DNA of 28,361 nt from a virus. Each line of letters opens with the position of its first letter. Position 1 is the first letter of the stretch. The notes under the pieces were generated by a model. It did not search any database. It saw nothing but the letters and a program-made list of their open reading frames with translations, and had not been told where the DNA came from. A program made the position numbers and the translations under genes. Positions 8,190-16,168 of this stretch are shown one piece after another. The stretch spans positions 1 through 28,361 of IMG/VR virus record IMGVR_UViG_3300046007_002960, one strand, 5' to 3'.

Positions 8190-9098
8190 TTAAATCACCA
8201 GATATCTGGGCTGCAGATACTTTGCAAGAATGTTGTCTACCATAAGGTTTCCTGTCCCTGTGGCAGAGTCTGCGCCATATTTAATATCGTATGAGTCATT
8301 AGATAACTGGGCTATATTCTTATTGCGTATATTAAAGTCATTGCATAGATAATCTTCTACTAACAAGGCTGCCGCTAATTCAATATCTGATGGGACGTAC
8401 TCATGCCCAAAGATACCTTCTACCTTGTATAAATAGTTTTTCTTAAATTGCCCATCATAGTAGAATACAGAGAATTTTGGGTACTCTAGCATTTCTTTAT
8501 TTTTAGTAGAAGAATTAACAATCTTAATTCTGTCCCCGGAAGTTCCAATTTCAATTGGGTACTCAAACTGGTATGTAGTAGAATCTACCTCATATGTAAG
8601 AATGTCATCTTCATATATCTTAGAGATACTGATTATATTGTCATTTAATTGCAAAATGTCTGTGTTATTGCCATATATGTCAATGCTTCTGTACTCTTTG
8701 TAGAATCCAAATCCAAGAAAACTGTCTATGGATAGCCGCGCTCTTTTTTCAAGTTTTTGTAAGGTACTGGATGAAGCAGAAGTTGGAATATCCGCCAAAT
8801 CTCTGATTCTATCTGGGGATGCATACGGCCTTACAAGGCCAGCATATACTATGTTGGTAGAAGACGAAGACTGTGAAATTTCTTGATAGGTAATTTTTAT
8901 ATTACGATCATACTGCGTTGTAGTGCTGTTTAATGAGACCGTAAATACAGATGATGCTACCGCCACAGCACTTCCTGATTGTAGTGCCTGATTGGTGTCT
9001 AAATCGGATACGCTGAATAGAACACTTGTTGCACTTGCAGCAGTTGTATTATAGATAATATTTAAACCAGCATTATCTTTTCTTAGGTATTCTAGCAT
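8190..9098 (-). CDS. Head-tail adaptor (connector) with extra N-terminal beta domain
   Basis: A 302-residue protein encoded first after the capsid gene. Residues about 1-95 are Ser/Thr/Val-rich beta sequence, suggestive of an immunoglobulin-like domain. From about residue 105 the sequence becomes helical with the pattern DRIRDLADIPTSASSSTLQKLEKRARLSIDS, and the C-terminus (residues 245-300) contains IELAAALLVEDYL. These two parts resemble the helical adaptor that stacks under the portal (SPP1 gp15/HK97 gp6-like). The protein is much longer than the usual adaptor of roughly 100-200 residues because of the N-terminal domain and a beta-rich insert. The ATG at 9098 has GGTGGTG upstream. The adaptor role is inferred from context. 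Confidence 0.6.
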   Translation of the reverse strand: MLEYLRKDNAGLNIIYNTTAASATSVLFSVSDLDTNQALQSGSAVAVASSVFTVSLNSTTTQYDRNIKITYQEISQSSSSTNIVYAGLVRPYASPDRIRDLADIPTSASSSTLQKLEKRARLSIDSFLGFGFYKEYRSIDIYGNNTDILQLNDNIISISKIYEDDILTYEVDSTTYQFEYPIEIGTSGDRIKIVNSSTKNKEMLEYPKFSVFYYDGQFKKNYLYKVEGIFGHEYVPSDIELAAALLVEDYLCNDFNIRNKNIAQLSNDSYDIKYGADSATGTGNLMVDNILAKYLQPRYLVI

Positions 9099-9145
9099 TC
9101 AGCACCACCATTATAGGATAATTATATTTTACTACATTATAGATA

Positions 9146-9174
9146 TGGAAAAGGGGCCGATATACATCGACCCC
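9146..9174 (-). terminator. Rho-independent terminator after the major capsid gene
   Basis: On the minus strand, arms at 9174-9166 and 9161-9153 form a 9-bp GC-rich stem (one G-U pair) with a 4-nt loop, followed by TTTTCC. It lies about 25 nt after the capsid gene stop and before the connector genes, and would let capsid protein be made in excess. Confidence 0.85.
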
Positions 9175-9196
9175 TCCCCCACGCGATATTTAATTA

Positions 9197-10315
9197 TCAG
9201 CCAGTTACGGCATTAGCCTTAGCCATTGCAGAAAGTTCTTCAATGTTTAGACCCATGCGGACGTAAACTGTGTACTCTACGGTGTCTTTCTTTGGCTTGA
9301 ACTCACGATGGACAGTAACATCTCTCTGGAAGCCCCAGATTCTGTTCTGTGGGAAGGTGAGGTCAACGTAGTGATCAGGGTATAGTGGAACTTCCATCAC
9401 GGGAATACCGAAGATGGAGGTTGTCATACCAGCGGGACCACCGACGCGGGGCTGTGTGCCACGAAGAATACCAGCAGCGATATCCTCGGGAACACCACCT
9501 GAACCAATTGCGCGTAGATCTGTAAGTAGTGTTTGAACATTCTTTGTGGAAGCGTAGAACTTCAACTCCTGACGACGAGCCTTGAACTTACGGGGCAATG
9601 CGTTGTAAAGTTGCTCAAAGAAGGCGATTGCGGAACCACTCTTGACCTGACCTGCTGTAGTAGCAGCGGTGAAGAATGTGGATGCTGTGGTGAGGGTTGC
9701 AGCGGTACCGAAGTGAGTACCACCAGCAGCGCCGTCAGCCAGTTTAACGAACCCATCGATTGTGTATGGGTAGGTTGTACCAGCGTAGGATGCAGTACCC
9801 TGAGCAGCGAGACCATTGATGGCGATATCTTCAAGATCGTTACCAAACTGACCAGCCATTAGGCGGACAATGTGATCTTCAAGAGCAGAGCCTTCAATGT
9901 TATCCTCAAGTGCCTCAGTTGAGAGTTCGTAGTCCAAGCGGAACTTAGTAGTGACAATTTCAACCTTGGTGAATTGAGCACCACGGTTTGCGAAGCCTGT
10001 TTCGCCTGCACCAGCATCAAAGATGTTTTCACTTGCTTGTGATGCCTTGCGGATCAAGCGTGTACCGACCTGAATCTTATCGAATTCTGCGGTATTTGAA
10101 CGCATGACCTGTCTACGACCATCGTTGCCTAGGACCATCTGATCGAACACATAGTCTAGGAAGCGACGGGATTGTTCTGGAAGTAGCACACCGCCGTTCT
10201 GAGTTAGTGGATTGGTAGTCAAGTTCTCCATATCACCGCTTGAAGCGAGATCTGAAATGATTGCACCAGTACCAACATTTACTGCGGCAGCGGCTTTATT
10301 AATTGCGTCACTCAT
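9197..10315 (-). CDS. Major capsid protein (HK97-fold family)
   Basis: A 372-residue protein encoded directly after the protease/scaffold gene and before the connectors, followed by a strong terminator. It starts with a short flexible Ala/Asn-rich tail. A segment then reads GGVLLPEQSRRFLDYVFDQM (residues about 41-60), reminiscent of capsid proteins of the HK97 fold. A long helical region follows (residues 135-165, ELSTEALEDNIEGSALEDHI), then a typical C-terminal beta region (FGIPVMEVPLYPDHYVDLTF). No long delta domain is present, in agreement with a separately supplied scaffold. A GAGAGGTG Shine-Dalgarno is at 10334-10327, about 11 nt from the ATG. Codon use is GC-richer than in the neighbouring accessory genes. 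I am confident of the role from order and size; the exact subfamily is not settled. Confidence 0.88.
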   Translation of the reverse strand: MSDAINKAAAAVNVGTGAIISDLASSGDMENLTTNPLTQNGGVLLPEQSRRFLDYVFDQMVLGNDGRRQVMRSNTAEFDKIQVGTRLIRKASQASENIFDAGAGETGFANRGAQFTKVEIVTTKFRLDYELSTEALEDNIEGSALEDHIVRLMAGQFGNDLEDIAINGLAAQGTASYAGTTYPYTIDGFVKLADGAAGGTHFGTAATLTTASTFFTAATTAGQVKSGSAIAFFEQLYNALPRKFKARRQELKFYASTKNVQTLLTDLRAIGSGGVPEDIAAGILRGTQPRVGGPAGMTTSIFGIPVMEVPLYPDHYVDLTFPQNRIWGFQRDVTVHREFKPKKDTVEYTVYVRMGLNIEELSAMAKANAVTG

Positions 10316-10347
10316 GCTTTTCTTTGCACCTCTCTTTCTGTTTTAAA

Positions 10348-10881
10348 TTAGTTAAATACTTCTGCGGAACTGAGGAAGCGTCCGCCCCATACTGATTTCT
10401 TCATTATGGGATGCTCTGGGATACTGGATTCCAGTTCACCAGACTTCTTAATTGCCGTTTCTTCTTCTACTGATTCGACGCGATTTGCGATTTCAACGGT
10501 AGCAGAGTTAAGATCGGCTAAACTTTTGGTGACCTCTTCATACTTGGACTGAAGTTGACCAAACTTTTCATCGACTGCCTTAGCAAGTTCGACTACTGCG
10601 CTGGAAAACTTTTCAAGTGAATCGGTATTTGTTTCTACAGACTTATTAATTGTCTCTTCTACGAAGGACTTAATATCGCCAAGGGCCTTCTCCATATCAA
10701 AAACTTCAGAGGGAGTGTCGGCAGCAACTTCAGCATCGACATTATCTGACTTAGCCATTGCAAGAGCCTCAGTAACTACGTCCTCTACAGTTTCTTCTAC
10801 TTCAAACTCTACTTCTTCAGAAGTTTCGTCTGTTGCCTCGGCGGTGTCAAGTTCTTCATGGCTCGTTTCGTTGTCAGCCAT
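10348..10881 (-). CDS. Nested scaffold protein from an internal in-frame start
   Basis: Inside the protease gene, an AAGGAGGTG Shine-Dalgarno (10895-10887) precedes an in-frame ATG at 10881. It would give a 177-residue protein identical to residues 573-749 of the long form. The nested product is very acidic at the N-terminus (Glu/Asp/Thr-rich), has a predicted coiled coil in the middle (SLEKFSSAVVELAKAVDEKF), and ends in a basic segment with HPIMKKSVWGGRF. This is the classic layout of a scaffold that binds the capsid shell by its C-terminus. It parallels lambda C/Nu3, where the scaffold is read from within the protease gene. The Shine-Dalgarno is far better than that of the full-length gene, so scaffold should be made in excess over protease. 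Confidence 0.75.
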   Translation of the reverse strand: MADNETSHEELDTAEATDETSEEVEFEVEETVEDVVTEALAMAKSDNVDAEVAADTPSEVFDMEKALGDIKSFVEETINKSVETNTDSLEKFSSAVVELAKAVDEKFGQLQSKYEEVTKSLADLNSATVEIANRVESVEEETAIKKSGELESSIPEHPIMKKSVWGGRFLSSAEVFN

Positions 10882-12597
10882 TTCAACACCTCCTTCTCGT
10901 TTTTGTAAAGTCAGTTCATTTTCCTCTGAATTATCTGACTTTTTCGTTGACAATGGGTGACCCTTTGGCAACAAATCTGTGTCATATGGCCTGTTTTTGT
11001 ATTTACCTGATTCTACCGCCTTCAAGAATCCTTTGACTCTTGCACACGCCCATTCCTCAGGAGAAAAGTCATTCGATTCAGCAGCGGGATTACTATTAAA
11101 TGCTGCCACGCCGCGCTCAAAAACCTTACGCAGCGTATCGAATTGTACAATTCTAGAATCAACATTACCATATTTTTCATTATGCTTAGAGATGAGAGCA
11201 TTCAATTCCTCAATATATTCATTGGAAATTGATTTTTCTATCTTTCTCTTAGCCGAAACTTTAAGTTTAATTAGTTCAGAAACGTCTTTTGTTACAACAG
11301 TTTCTGTTGGTCTAAATGCATTGCCATGTGTCTTATAGAGTCTTACTGCCGCCCTTGTATTCTCTAAAACGTCTACACGACCTTTTATTAGGATGCCATC
11401 GTCTTTAAATACTACATAGTCTCCAGACTTAACCATTCCATCATCTCTACGGTACATTCTCTTCTTTTTGCGAGGGGTCTTAGGAATACCGCCAGGAAGT
11501 CCTTGCTGTGCATTGCGAGCAGGAGTATTCTCGCTAGTTATTGTTTCTTTATTCATATCATCGTCATCATCAATATCATCATCCATGTCATCGTCCATGT
11601 CGTGCATCTTGCCTTCAAGACTTGATATTCTTCTGAGGGTACTCATTTTATGCCCTACTTTGGTGTCTGTCGCCGCCCAGCCATCGGCACCCTTTCTATA
11701 AACAGTAATAAGAACTGCAGGGTCACCCTCTTCTGCGTTAATGGTAAAGTCAGAGTCTGGCACGTTAATCGAACCAGTTCTTGAAATTCTTGTAATTTTT
11801 CCTCTTGCAGTTCCGCCGCTAGAGTTCCAGGAAACAAAATCGCCAACTCTTAATGAGTCGGCTTTGGAAAGGAAGTTATCTACCAGTTTTCCTATCTCCT
11901 GGTTTTTATTTACATCTGCTGATTCTACCCAGCCAACATCTGTCATATCATGCTTGCAGGATGGGCATTTTAATGATTCAGCCTTTTCTGTTATAGCAAT
12001 TTTGTCTGTGTGACACCAGAATACATTTTCGGTAGAAAATTCAGTAGCCATACCTGAGGTAACAATATCGTCACCAAGTTTTTGAATAGAGAAGATATTT
12101 GCAAATTGATTGGCAGGGCTATCAACTAGGGATAATTCCATGAGTTCATATTCTTTTACTACTCTTAGGGCTCCATTATCTGAGTCTTGGTCGTCCATCT
12201 TATTTTCGTAATCTACAATTCTTCCGCCAATGGAAAAGCCTGTAAGAGTACCATCTAAAACCATTTGCCAGATATTTTCAGCGCCTTTTGAAATGTATGC
12301 ATCTACAAATATACCGCTGTAAGTGTTTCCACTTTCCTTGTCATAGAAGGAATTTTCTCTAAAAGAGACAACCTTTCCAGCGGGAATGGGCTGATGCATT
12401 AAACGAACGTTTCCACGAAAATTTTCGAATGCTTTGCGGGATGCATCTGATAATAAAATATCCCCTTGACGGTCGATGTTATCAAGGGTAGCGAATCCAC
12501 TAACAATTCTGCGCTCTTCATCGATCTTAGCAATGGGCATAGTAAGACGCAGATTGTCTCCGTCTACGTCAAAATGCGCTTTGTTAATATCGACCAT
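10348..12597 (-). CDS. Prohead protease fused to C-terminal scaffold domain
   Basis: A 749-residue multidomain protein. Residues 15-175 are a U35-type prohead serine protease. Candidate catalytic residues are His68 (RLMHQ), Ser122 (TGFSIGG) and Asp159 or Glu154 (ELMELSLVDSPAN). Residues 195-216 carry a C-H...CPSC-H zinc-ribbon pattern. Residues about 251-325 form a small beta domain (GDFVSWNSSGG) resembling DUF2945/SH3-like modules, and an Asp/Met-rich run spans 331-348. A second SH3-like segment follows (SGDYVVFKDDG). At about 505-551 lies a motif centred on EEWACARVKGFL...LPKGHPLS. Residues 573-749 are an acidic, coiled-coil scaffold with its own internal start. The protein should template procapsid assembly and then cleave itself and head proteins. 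No strong Shine-Dalgarno precedes the ATG; instead a TATAATATAA element lies 10 nt upstream. Confidence 0.85.
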   Translation of the reverse strand: MVDINKAHFDVDGDNLRLTMPIAKIDEERRIVSGFATLDNIDRQGDILLSDASRKAFENFRGNVRLMHQPIPAGKVVSFRENSFYDKESGNTYSGIFVDAYISKGAENIWQMVLDGTLTGFSIGGRIVDYENKMDDQDSDNGALRVVKEYELMELSLVDSPANQFANIFSIQKLGDDIVTSGMATEFSTENVFWCHTDKIAITEKAESLKCPSCKHDMTDVGWVESADVNKNQEIGKLVDNFLSKADSLRVGDFVSWNSSGGTARGKITRISRTGSINVPDSDFTINAEEGDPAVLITVYRKGADGWAATDTKVGHKMSTLRRISSLEGKMHDMDDDMDDDIDDDDDMNKETITSENTPARNAQQGLPGGIPKTPRKKKRMYRRDDGMVKSGDYVVFKDDGILIKGRVDVLENTRAAVRLYKTHGNAFRPTETVVTKDVSELIKLKVSAKRKIEKSISNEYIEELNALISKHNEKYGNVDSRIVQFDTLRKVFERGVAAFNSNPAAESNDFSPEEWACARVKGFLKAVESGKYKNRPYDTDLLPKGHPLSTKKSDNSEENELTLQKREGGVEMADNETSHEELDTAEATDETSEEVEFEVEETVEDVVTEALAMAKSDNVDAEVAADTPSEVFDMEKALGDIKSFVEETINKSVETNTDSLEKFSSAVVELAKAVDEKFGQLQSKYEEVTKSLADLNSATVEIANRVESVEEETAIKKSGELESSIPEHPIMKKSVWGGRFLSSAEVFN

Positions 12598-12607
12598 AAC
12601 ACTTCAA

Positions 12608-12617
12608 TTATATTATA
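12608..12617 (-). promoter_or_regulatory. TATAATATAA element upstream of the protease gene
   Basis: The exact decamer TATAATATAA on the minus strand lies 10 nt before the protease ATG at 12597. The identical decamer occurs at 15391-15400 and 25947-25956, each just before a start codon. If TATAAT acts as a -10 box, the transcript would begin only a few nt before the ATG. Confidence 0.4.
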
Positions 12618-12627
12618 TCTAACCTTA

Positions 12628-14226
12628 TTATTGTTGCTGTCTTCCGTCACCCATTGTTGCTCTGGGCAATTCTCCACCGTCAGACTCGTTAGCCTGACGA
12701 TTTTGATCTCTTACTCTGTTCCTGGTGGTTTGAGCAGTCTGCTCTGCGCGAGCCTGAGCATTAAGAACAACTGGAGTATCACCGCTAGGTAGTGTTGACA
12801 TTCCAAGTCTTTCACGAACCTCATTCGGAACAATTACCTGCATTCTCAAATATCTTTCATCGATCTTAGATCTTGTCTCTTCATCTGTAAGAGTAAGTTC
12901 ATTAAACTCAAATTTGAAAGCATCTGTTTTTTCTTGAATAATTTTATTAATTTTCTTTTCTAATGAATCTTGAGCAGGGCGACATACCTGTTCTTTGAAG
13001 GTTCTATCTGCTTCTCTCGCCGCTGCTAGACCTACCCCTTCTGCTGCTCCAACTTTAGATGCAGGAACACGATGAGCCATAAGAATTTCTTCTTTATTCA
13101 TCTTCTTATAGTTGTTGAATGAAGAGTCTTGAATGCTAGTTTCAATTGGCTCCATCTTCATTTCTACTTTTCTTTCAGGGGTGTCGGCAGGAAGTGGAAT
13201 AACCACGGTCCTGTGGCTTTGTCCTCTTAGGTTTCCCTGGAAGAATTCAAACAGTCTCTCCTCCGCGCTCCTTGACATTTTGGCACCTTTAAGCCAGAAA
13301 ATATATCTAGGAACGGCTTTATTCTCAAAGTACTCAAGGTTGAAGCGAGAGGCAAATTCATTTCCCGCCATTGCGTTTTTCGCCGCAACAATTGCTGGAA
13401 GGCCATAGTAAGTATTTGTTGGAGTGTAATTTTTGATGTGAATAATCTCGTTTGGCCTTGGATCGTTGGTGATTGGATTCTTCTCTTCACCCTGAAAGTT
13501 GCGGAAGAATACAGCCTTACCATTGACAATTTGTACGAAACCATCTCTTAGTCTACGCACTCGCATTGTTGGGGCTGGAATGTGACCAATATATCCAATT
13601 TCGCCAGTAGTTTTTCTACCTATTTCGATATAGCCATTTCCTGTAGCCTCTGCGTCAATGTACGCCTTCATTAAAGTCATTGTAAGAGTGTCATCATCGT
13701 TTCTGGTTTCTAGCCAGTCAATCACTCTTGCTTTTTGTCTAGATAGGTTTCTGCGAACGCGACCTAACTCTTCTGGGTCTGATAGAGACTCAATCTTTTC
13801 AATCACGTTAAGAGTTGGCACTAAATCGTACCCTAGGCCAACAATATTCGCCACCTTTGCGTTGATGGCTGCATAGTTTGGAGCAGAAAGTTCATAGATT
13901 TTAGCGAGGGCTGCTTGGTTGTATAAAGGCTCAACAACATCAAAAATTCCATACCCATACTTGTCTGGAATAATCTGCTTTGATGTAGCATCGTCGCCTG
14001 CGTATACATTATCATCAGCCGTGACAATCTCACCACCAGCGGTGATAAGTGCCTTGCTTAATTTTCTGCGAGCAGATCTTTTAAAGTTTTGAGAAAGACC
14101 ATTGAGTTGTAATATAGTTTCGGAGTCTTGGTCAAAGTCATCTTTTTCTACATTCATAAAAGATTCTGATTGATGGCGATCTAAAGATACGCTATCAATC
14201 CATAATTCTTCTGGCTCTTGCTGCAT
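12628..14226 (-). CDS. Portal protein
   Basis: A protein of about 532 residues (540 if translated from the ATG at 14250). It forms the dodecameric vertex ring through which DNA is packaged. The family is recognised from the overall pattern: an early helical segment, a core including YNQAALAKIYELSAPNYAA and a beta portion with the IGYIGHIPAPTMRVRRL stretch. The characteristic EIIHIKNYTPTNTYYGLPAI segment follows, then a helical stem and a wing region leading to MNKEEILMAHRVPASKVG, where portals of the HK97/PBSX type have the same kind of motif. The C-terminus is Gln/Arg-rich. The start at 14226 has AGGAG at 14240-14236 with 9 nt spacing, whereas the one at 14250 has no Shine-Dalgarno. Either start overlaps the 3' end of the preceding small gene. 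The large terminase subunit is not in the window. Confidence 0.93.
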   Translation of the reverse strand: MQQEPEELWIDSVSLDRHQSESFMNVEKDDFDQDSETILQLNGLSQNFKRSARRKLSKALITAGGEIVTADDNVYAGDDATSKQIIPDKYGYGIFDVVEPLYNQAALAKIYELSAPNYAAINAKVANIVGLGYDLVPTLNVIEKIESLSDPEELGRVRRNLSRQKARVIDWLETRNDDDTLTMTLMKAYIDAEATGNGYIEIGRKTTGEIGYIGHIPAPTMRVRRLRDGFVQIVNGKAVFFRNFQGEEKNPITNDPRPNEIIHIKNYTPTNTYYGLPAIVAAKNAMAGNEFASRFNLEYFENKAVPRYIFWLKGAKMSRSAEERLFEFFQGNLRGQSHRTVVIPLPADTPERKVEMKMEPIETSIQDSSFNNYKKMNKEEILMAHRVPASKVGAAEGVGLAAAREADRTFKEQVCRPAQDSLEKKINKIIQEKTDAFKFEFNELTLTDEETRSKIDERYLRMQVIVPNEVRERLGMSTLPSGDTPVVLNAQARAEQTAQTTRNRVRDQNRQANESDGGELPRATMGDGRQQQ

Positions 14227-14518
14227 CTCTCCACGCTCCTGTGTCGCCATAACTTAATAGACCGTTTTCCATACGGTACTTATCTTCTTGGTATTCTTCT
14301 TCCGTTACCCGCCCAATACCAGGAATGAATACTGCCTGACCCTCTGGCTGACCGTAATGCGCTGCTGCTTTACGAATTTCAGCCATCTTAGTAATGTCTC
14401 CACGCTCAGAGGGTATGTTAAGTACATTTTCTTCATCGTCCTTAAACACTCCGCCTTCTGGAAGGAGCCACACATATATTCCGTAATTACTTTTGTCTCT
14501 TACTACTTCAAGTCCCAT
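14195..14518 (-). CDS. Small conserved pre-portal protein, function unknown
   Basis: A 107-residue protein encoded just upstream of, and overlapping, the portal gene. It reads YGIYVWLLPEGGVFKDDEEN, then NIPSERGDITKMAEIRKAAAHYG, then a proline/glycine turn and VTEEEYQEDKYRMENGL, ending in Arg-rich helix. I believe similar small proteins sit beside portal genes in many metagenomic tailed phages, but I know no assigned function. An accessory packaging or portal-associated role is a guess from position. No Shine-Dalgarno precedes the ATG. Instead a TG-extended TATCAT sequence ends 7 nt before it (within 14519-14540), which would fit a leaderless transcript. The protein looks soluble with no signal peptide. 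Confidence 0.75.
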   Translation of the reverse strand: MGLEVVRDKSNYGIYVWLLPEGGVFKDDEENVLNIPSERGDITKMAEIRKAAAHYGQPEGQAVFIPGIGRVTEEEYQEDKYRMENGLLSYGDTGAWRDAARARRIMD

Positions 14519-14551
14519 GTACCAAATGATACCACATTGAACCTTATTTTA

Positions 14552-15385
14552 CTATATTCGGTTCTCTACTGAGCCAATTTTTAGCACACCTTGAGTAATC
14601 TGGAACCCAGATGCGGTGTATAAGTAGAAAGAGTTGACATACTCTTGTCCAAATAGAATCTTAATAAAGTCACCGACTGAACTACTTACCGTCTGCAATG
14701 AGGCAGATCCGGTCAACTGATATATTTGATTATCAACAAGGGAAAGAACTCTTTCACCCTCTTGAAGTAGGTGATTGTCGATATACAAGTTGTCTCCGCT
14801 TATTAATGAGGCGGAGGTAAACATAGATAGGGATGCTGTTGTAGCCGCCGAAACATCGTAAGTAAATCTTGACTGAGAGCCAAATGGCTGGTAGACGCTA
14901 TTTGTTAACGAAGACCTATAGTTATCTTCCTGTGTATCTATTAAATTTAGAGAAAATGAGGCGGAGTCAGATACTCTTAAAGTTTTATTTCCAGCACCTG
15001 TAAACTCCTGATGAAGATACTCTACTGACTCAGCATTCAGAGTATTTTCTAAGATATAGGTATTCTGAATATTGAAGTTACTAGAAGCAGTATCGCCAAA
15101 TCTAATTAGGAAGTTATATCTATCGTAGGTTGCTAGTTTATCGTCAAAGGAGAGGGTGAGGTGAGCCCATTTTTCTGAGGGTAGCGTCGACCCAGATACG
15201 CCATTGACATAGCAAGATACTGAGGCGGTAGGGTATAAAAGTTGTCCCGTTGAATTATTTACTTGAGCCTTGAATAAAGATACATAGGCGGCAGAAGATG
15301 AGAAGACTTCAAATATATTATAGGTCTTATCCTCTGAGTCATTTAATCTAATAAAGCATCCGATTGATCCTAGATATTTAATCAT
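14552..15385 (-). CDS. LamG/concanavalin-like domain protein (virion-associated, predicted)
   Basis: A 277-residue, Ser/Thr/Tyr-rich, mostly beta protein. Residues about 5-120 show the pattern of a concanavalin/LamG jelly roll: short strands ending in KWAHLTLSFDD (residues 72-82), then a segment describing NFLIRFGDTASSNFNIQNTYILE. The C-terminal part (residues 125-277) has further repeated beta strands with many Ser-rich turns. Such domains on phage virions often bind glycans and may decorate capsid or tail. It sits between the accessory cassette and the portal gene, and its ATG follows the exact TATAATATAA decamer by 5 nt with no Shine-Dalgarno. There is no signal peptide or catalytic motif. 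The fold is assigned from pattern and is not certain. Confidence 0.6.
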   Translation of the reverse strand: MIKYLGSIGCFIRLNDSEDKTYNIFEVFSSSAAYVSLFKAQVNNSTGQLLYPTASVSCYVNGVSGSTLPSEKWAHLTLSFDDKLATYDRYNFLIRFGDTASSNFNIQNTYILENTLNAESVEYLHQEFTGAGNKTLRVSDSASFSLNLIDTQEDNYRSSLTNSVYQPFGSQSRFTYDVSAATTASLSMFTSASLISGDNLYIDNHLLQEGERVLSLVDNQIYQLTGSASLQTVSSSVGDFIKILFGQEYVNSFYLYTASGFQITQGVLKIGSVENRI

Positions 15386-15390
15386 TATTC

Positions 15391-15400
15391 TTATATTATA
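15391..15400 (-). promoter_or_regulatory. TATAATATAA element upstream of the LamG-like gene
   Basis: An exact copy of the TATAATATAA decamer on the minus strand ends 5 nt before the ATG at 15385. As a -10 box it would produce a transcript with almost no leader, consistent with the lack of a Shine-Dalgarno there. Confidence 0.4.
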
Positions 15401-15405
15401 TCCGA

Positions 15406-16107
15406 CTAATTATATTCTTTTTTTTGCCACATGCTATTTTTATAAAAACCAATGAATTTTTTTAACTGTATTGACATTTTCTTTTTTGTTAGAGCCTCAT
15501 CATACTCATGTACTTCATTGACCCATTTTTCTCTTTTTATAGGGATAATTTGATACATTGGTGTTCCTGCTGGTATTAATCCGCTGAATCCTTTTTTTAC
15601 ATAAAATGGTAAATTTCCAAAGATTGCATGATTATATATGTCTGAATCTATTATTCCTGTTAAAGTATAAAATGGCAAGTCTGCCCTATTCAATGGGTGG
15701 GTCACTATTGAACTAAACCCTTTTGGCGTTTTAATTATATATGGCATTTTCCAGATAAATTCTAAATTATAAAATTCATCACTATGGTAAGAAATATTTG
15801 ATTTATCTCTTAAATTAATTATTTCTGGTTGTGATGCATAATAGTAATTGACTGTGCCATCTTTATTTTCAATATATATGTCCGTCCAAGTTTTTTGAAT
15901 ATAACCAGAAGTTAAAGAATCTAAAAATGGCATACACATCTTTATGGATGTATCCATAATTCTCCCAGTAACGGGTGAAAATTCTGAATTATTTAAATTT
16001 ATATATTTTTTTTCTTTATACCATTCTGGAATAAAAGATTTTGCTGGTAGCGGAGGGTCTACTGTTAAATAAACATCTTCTGAGGATGGGGTAAATTCTA
16101 TTTTCAT
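15406..16107 (-). CDS. Conserved protein of unknown function, divergent from the halogenase cassette
   Basis: A 233-residue protein with no signal peptide or membrane segment. Recognisable stretches include DPPLPAKSFIPEWYKEKKY near the N-terminus, TSIKMCMPFLDSLTSGYI (about residues 52-69), a tryptophan/proline-rich middle (FIWKMPYIIKTPKGFSSI) and HPLNRADLPFYTLTGIIDSD. It ends with IPAGTPMYQIIPIKREKW, followed by a Lys-rich C-terminus. The PAGTPMYQIIP segment resembles the sugar- or metal-binding strands of cupin-like beta barrels, but I cannot assign a family; I recall related proteins near tailoring enzymes in aquatic phages without being certain. The start at 16107 has GGAG at 16117-16114 with 6 nt spacing, better than the ATG at 16119. 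It shares a 61-bp divergent intergenic region with the dioxygenase gene. Low GC, like the cassette. Confidence 0.75.
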   Translation of the reverse strand: MKIEFTPSSEDVYLTVDPPLPAKSFIPEWYKEKKYINLNNSEFSPVTGRIMDTSIKMCMPFLDSLTSGYIQKTWTDIYIENKDGTVNYYYASQPEIINLRDKSNISYHSDEFYNLEFIWKMPYIIKTPKGFSSIVTHPLNRADLPFYTLTGIIDSDIYNHAIFGNLPFYVKKGFSGLIPAGTPMYQIIPIKREKWVNEVHEYDEALTKKKMSIQLKKFIGFYKNSMWQKKEYN

Positions 16108-16168
16108 AAATATCTCCATTGAAAAAAAACATTATATCTGATACACTTTTATGGTCGAAAGGAAAAGT
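16108..16168. promoter_or_regulatory. Divergent promoter region
   Basis: This 61-bp region separates two divergent genes. On the minus strand it contains GATATAAT, with TATAAT at 16136-16131. On the plus strand a TG-extended TGATACACT lies at 16139-16147. Both would place transcription starts just before the Shine-Dalgarno of the respective gene (GGAG 16117-16114 minus; AAAGGA 16158-16163 plus). The two -10 elements almost touch, suggesting mutually exclusive or coordinated firing. No -35 match was convincing. Confidence 0.4.

Noticed and set aside
12601-12623. T4-type late promoter (TATAAATA)
   Set aside because: The recurring element reads TATAATATAA, not TATAAATA, and no T4-like late-transcription genes are in the window, so I describe it only as a -10-like element.
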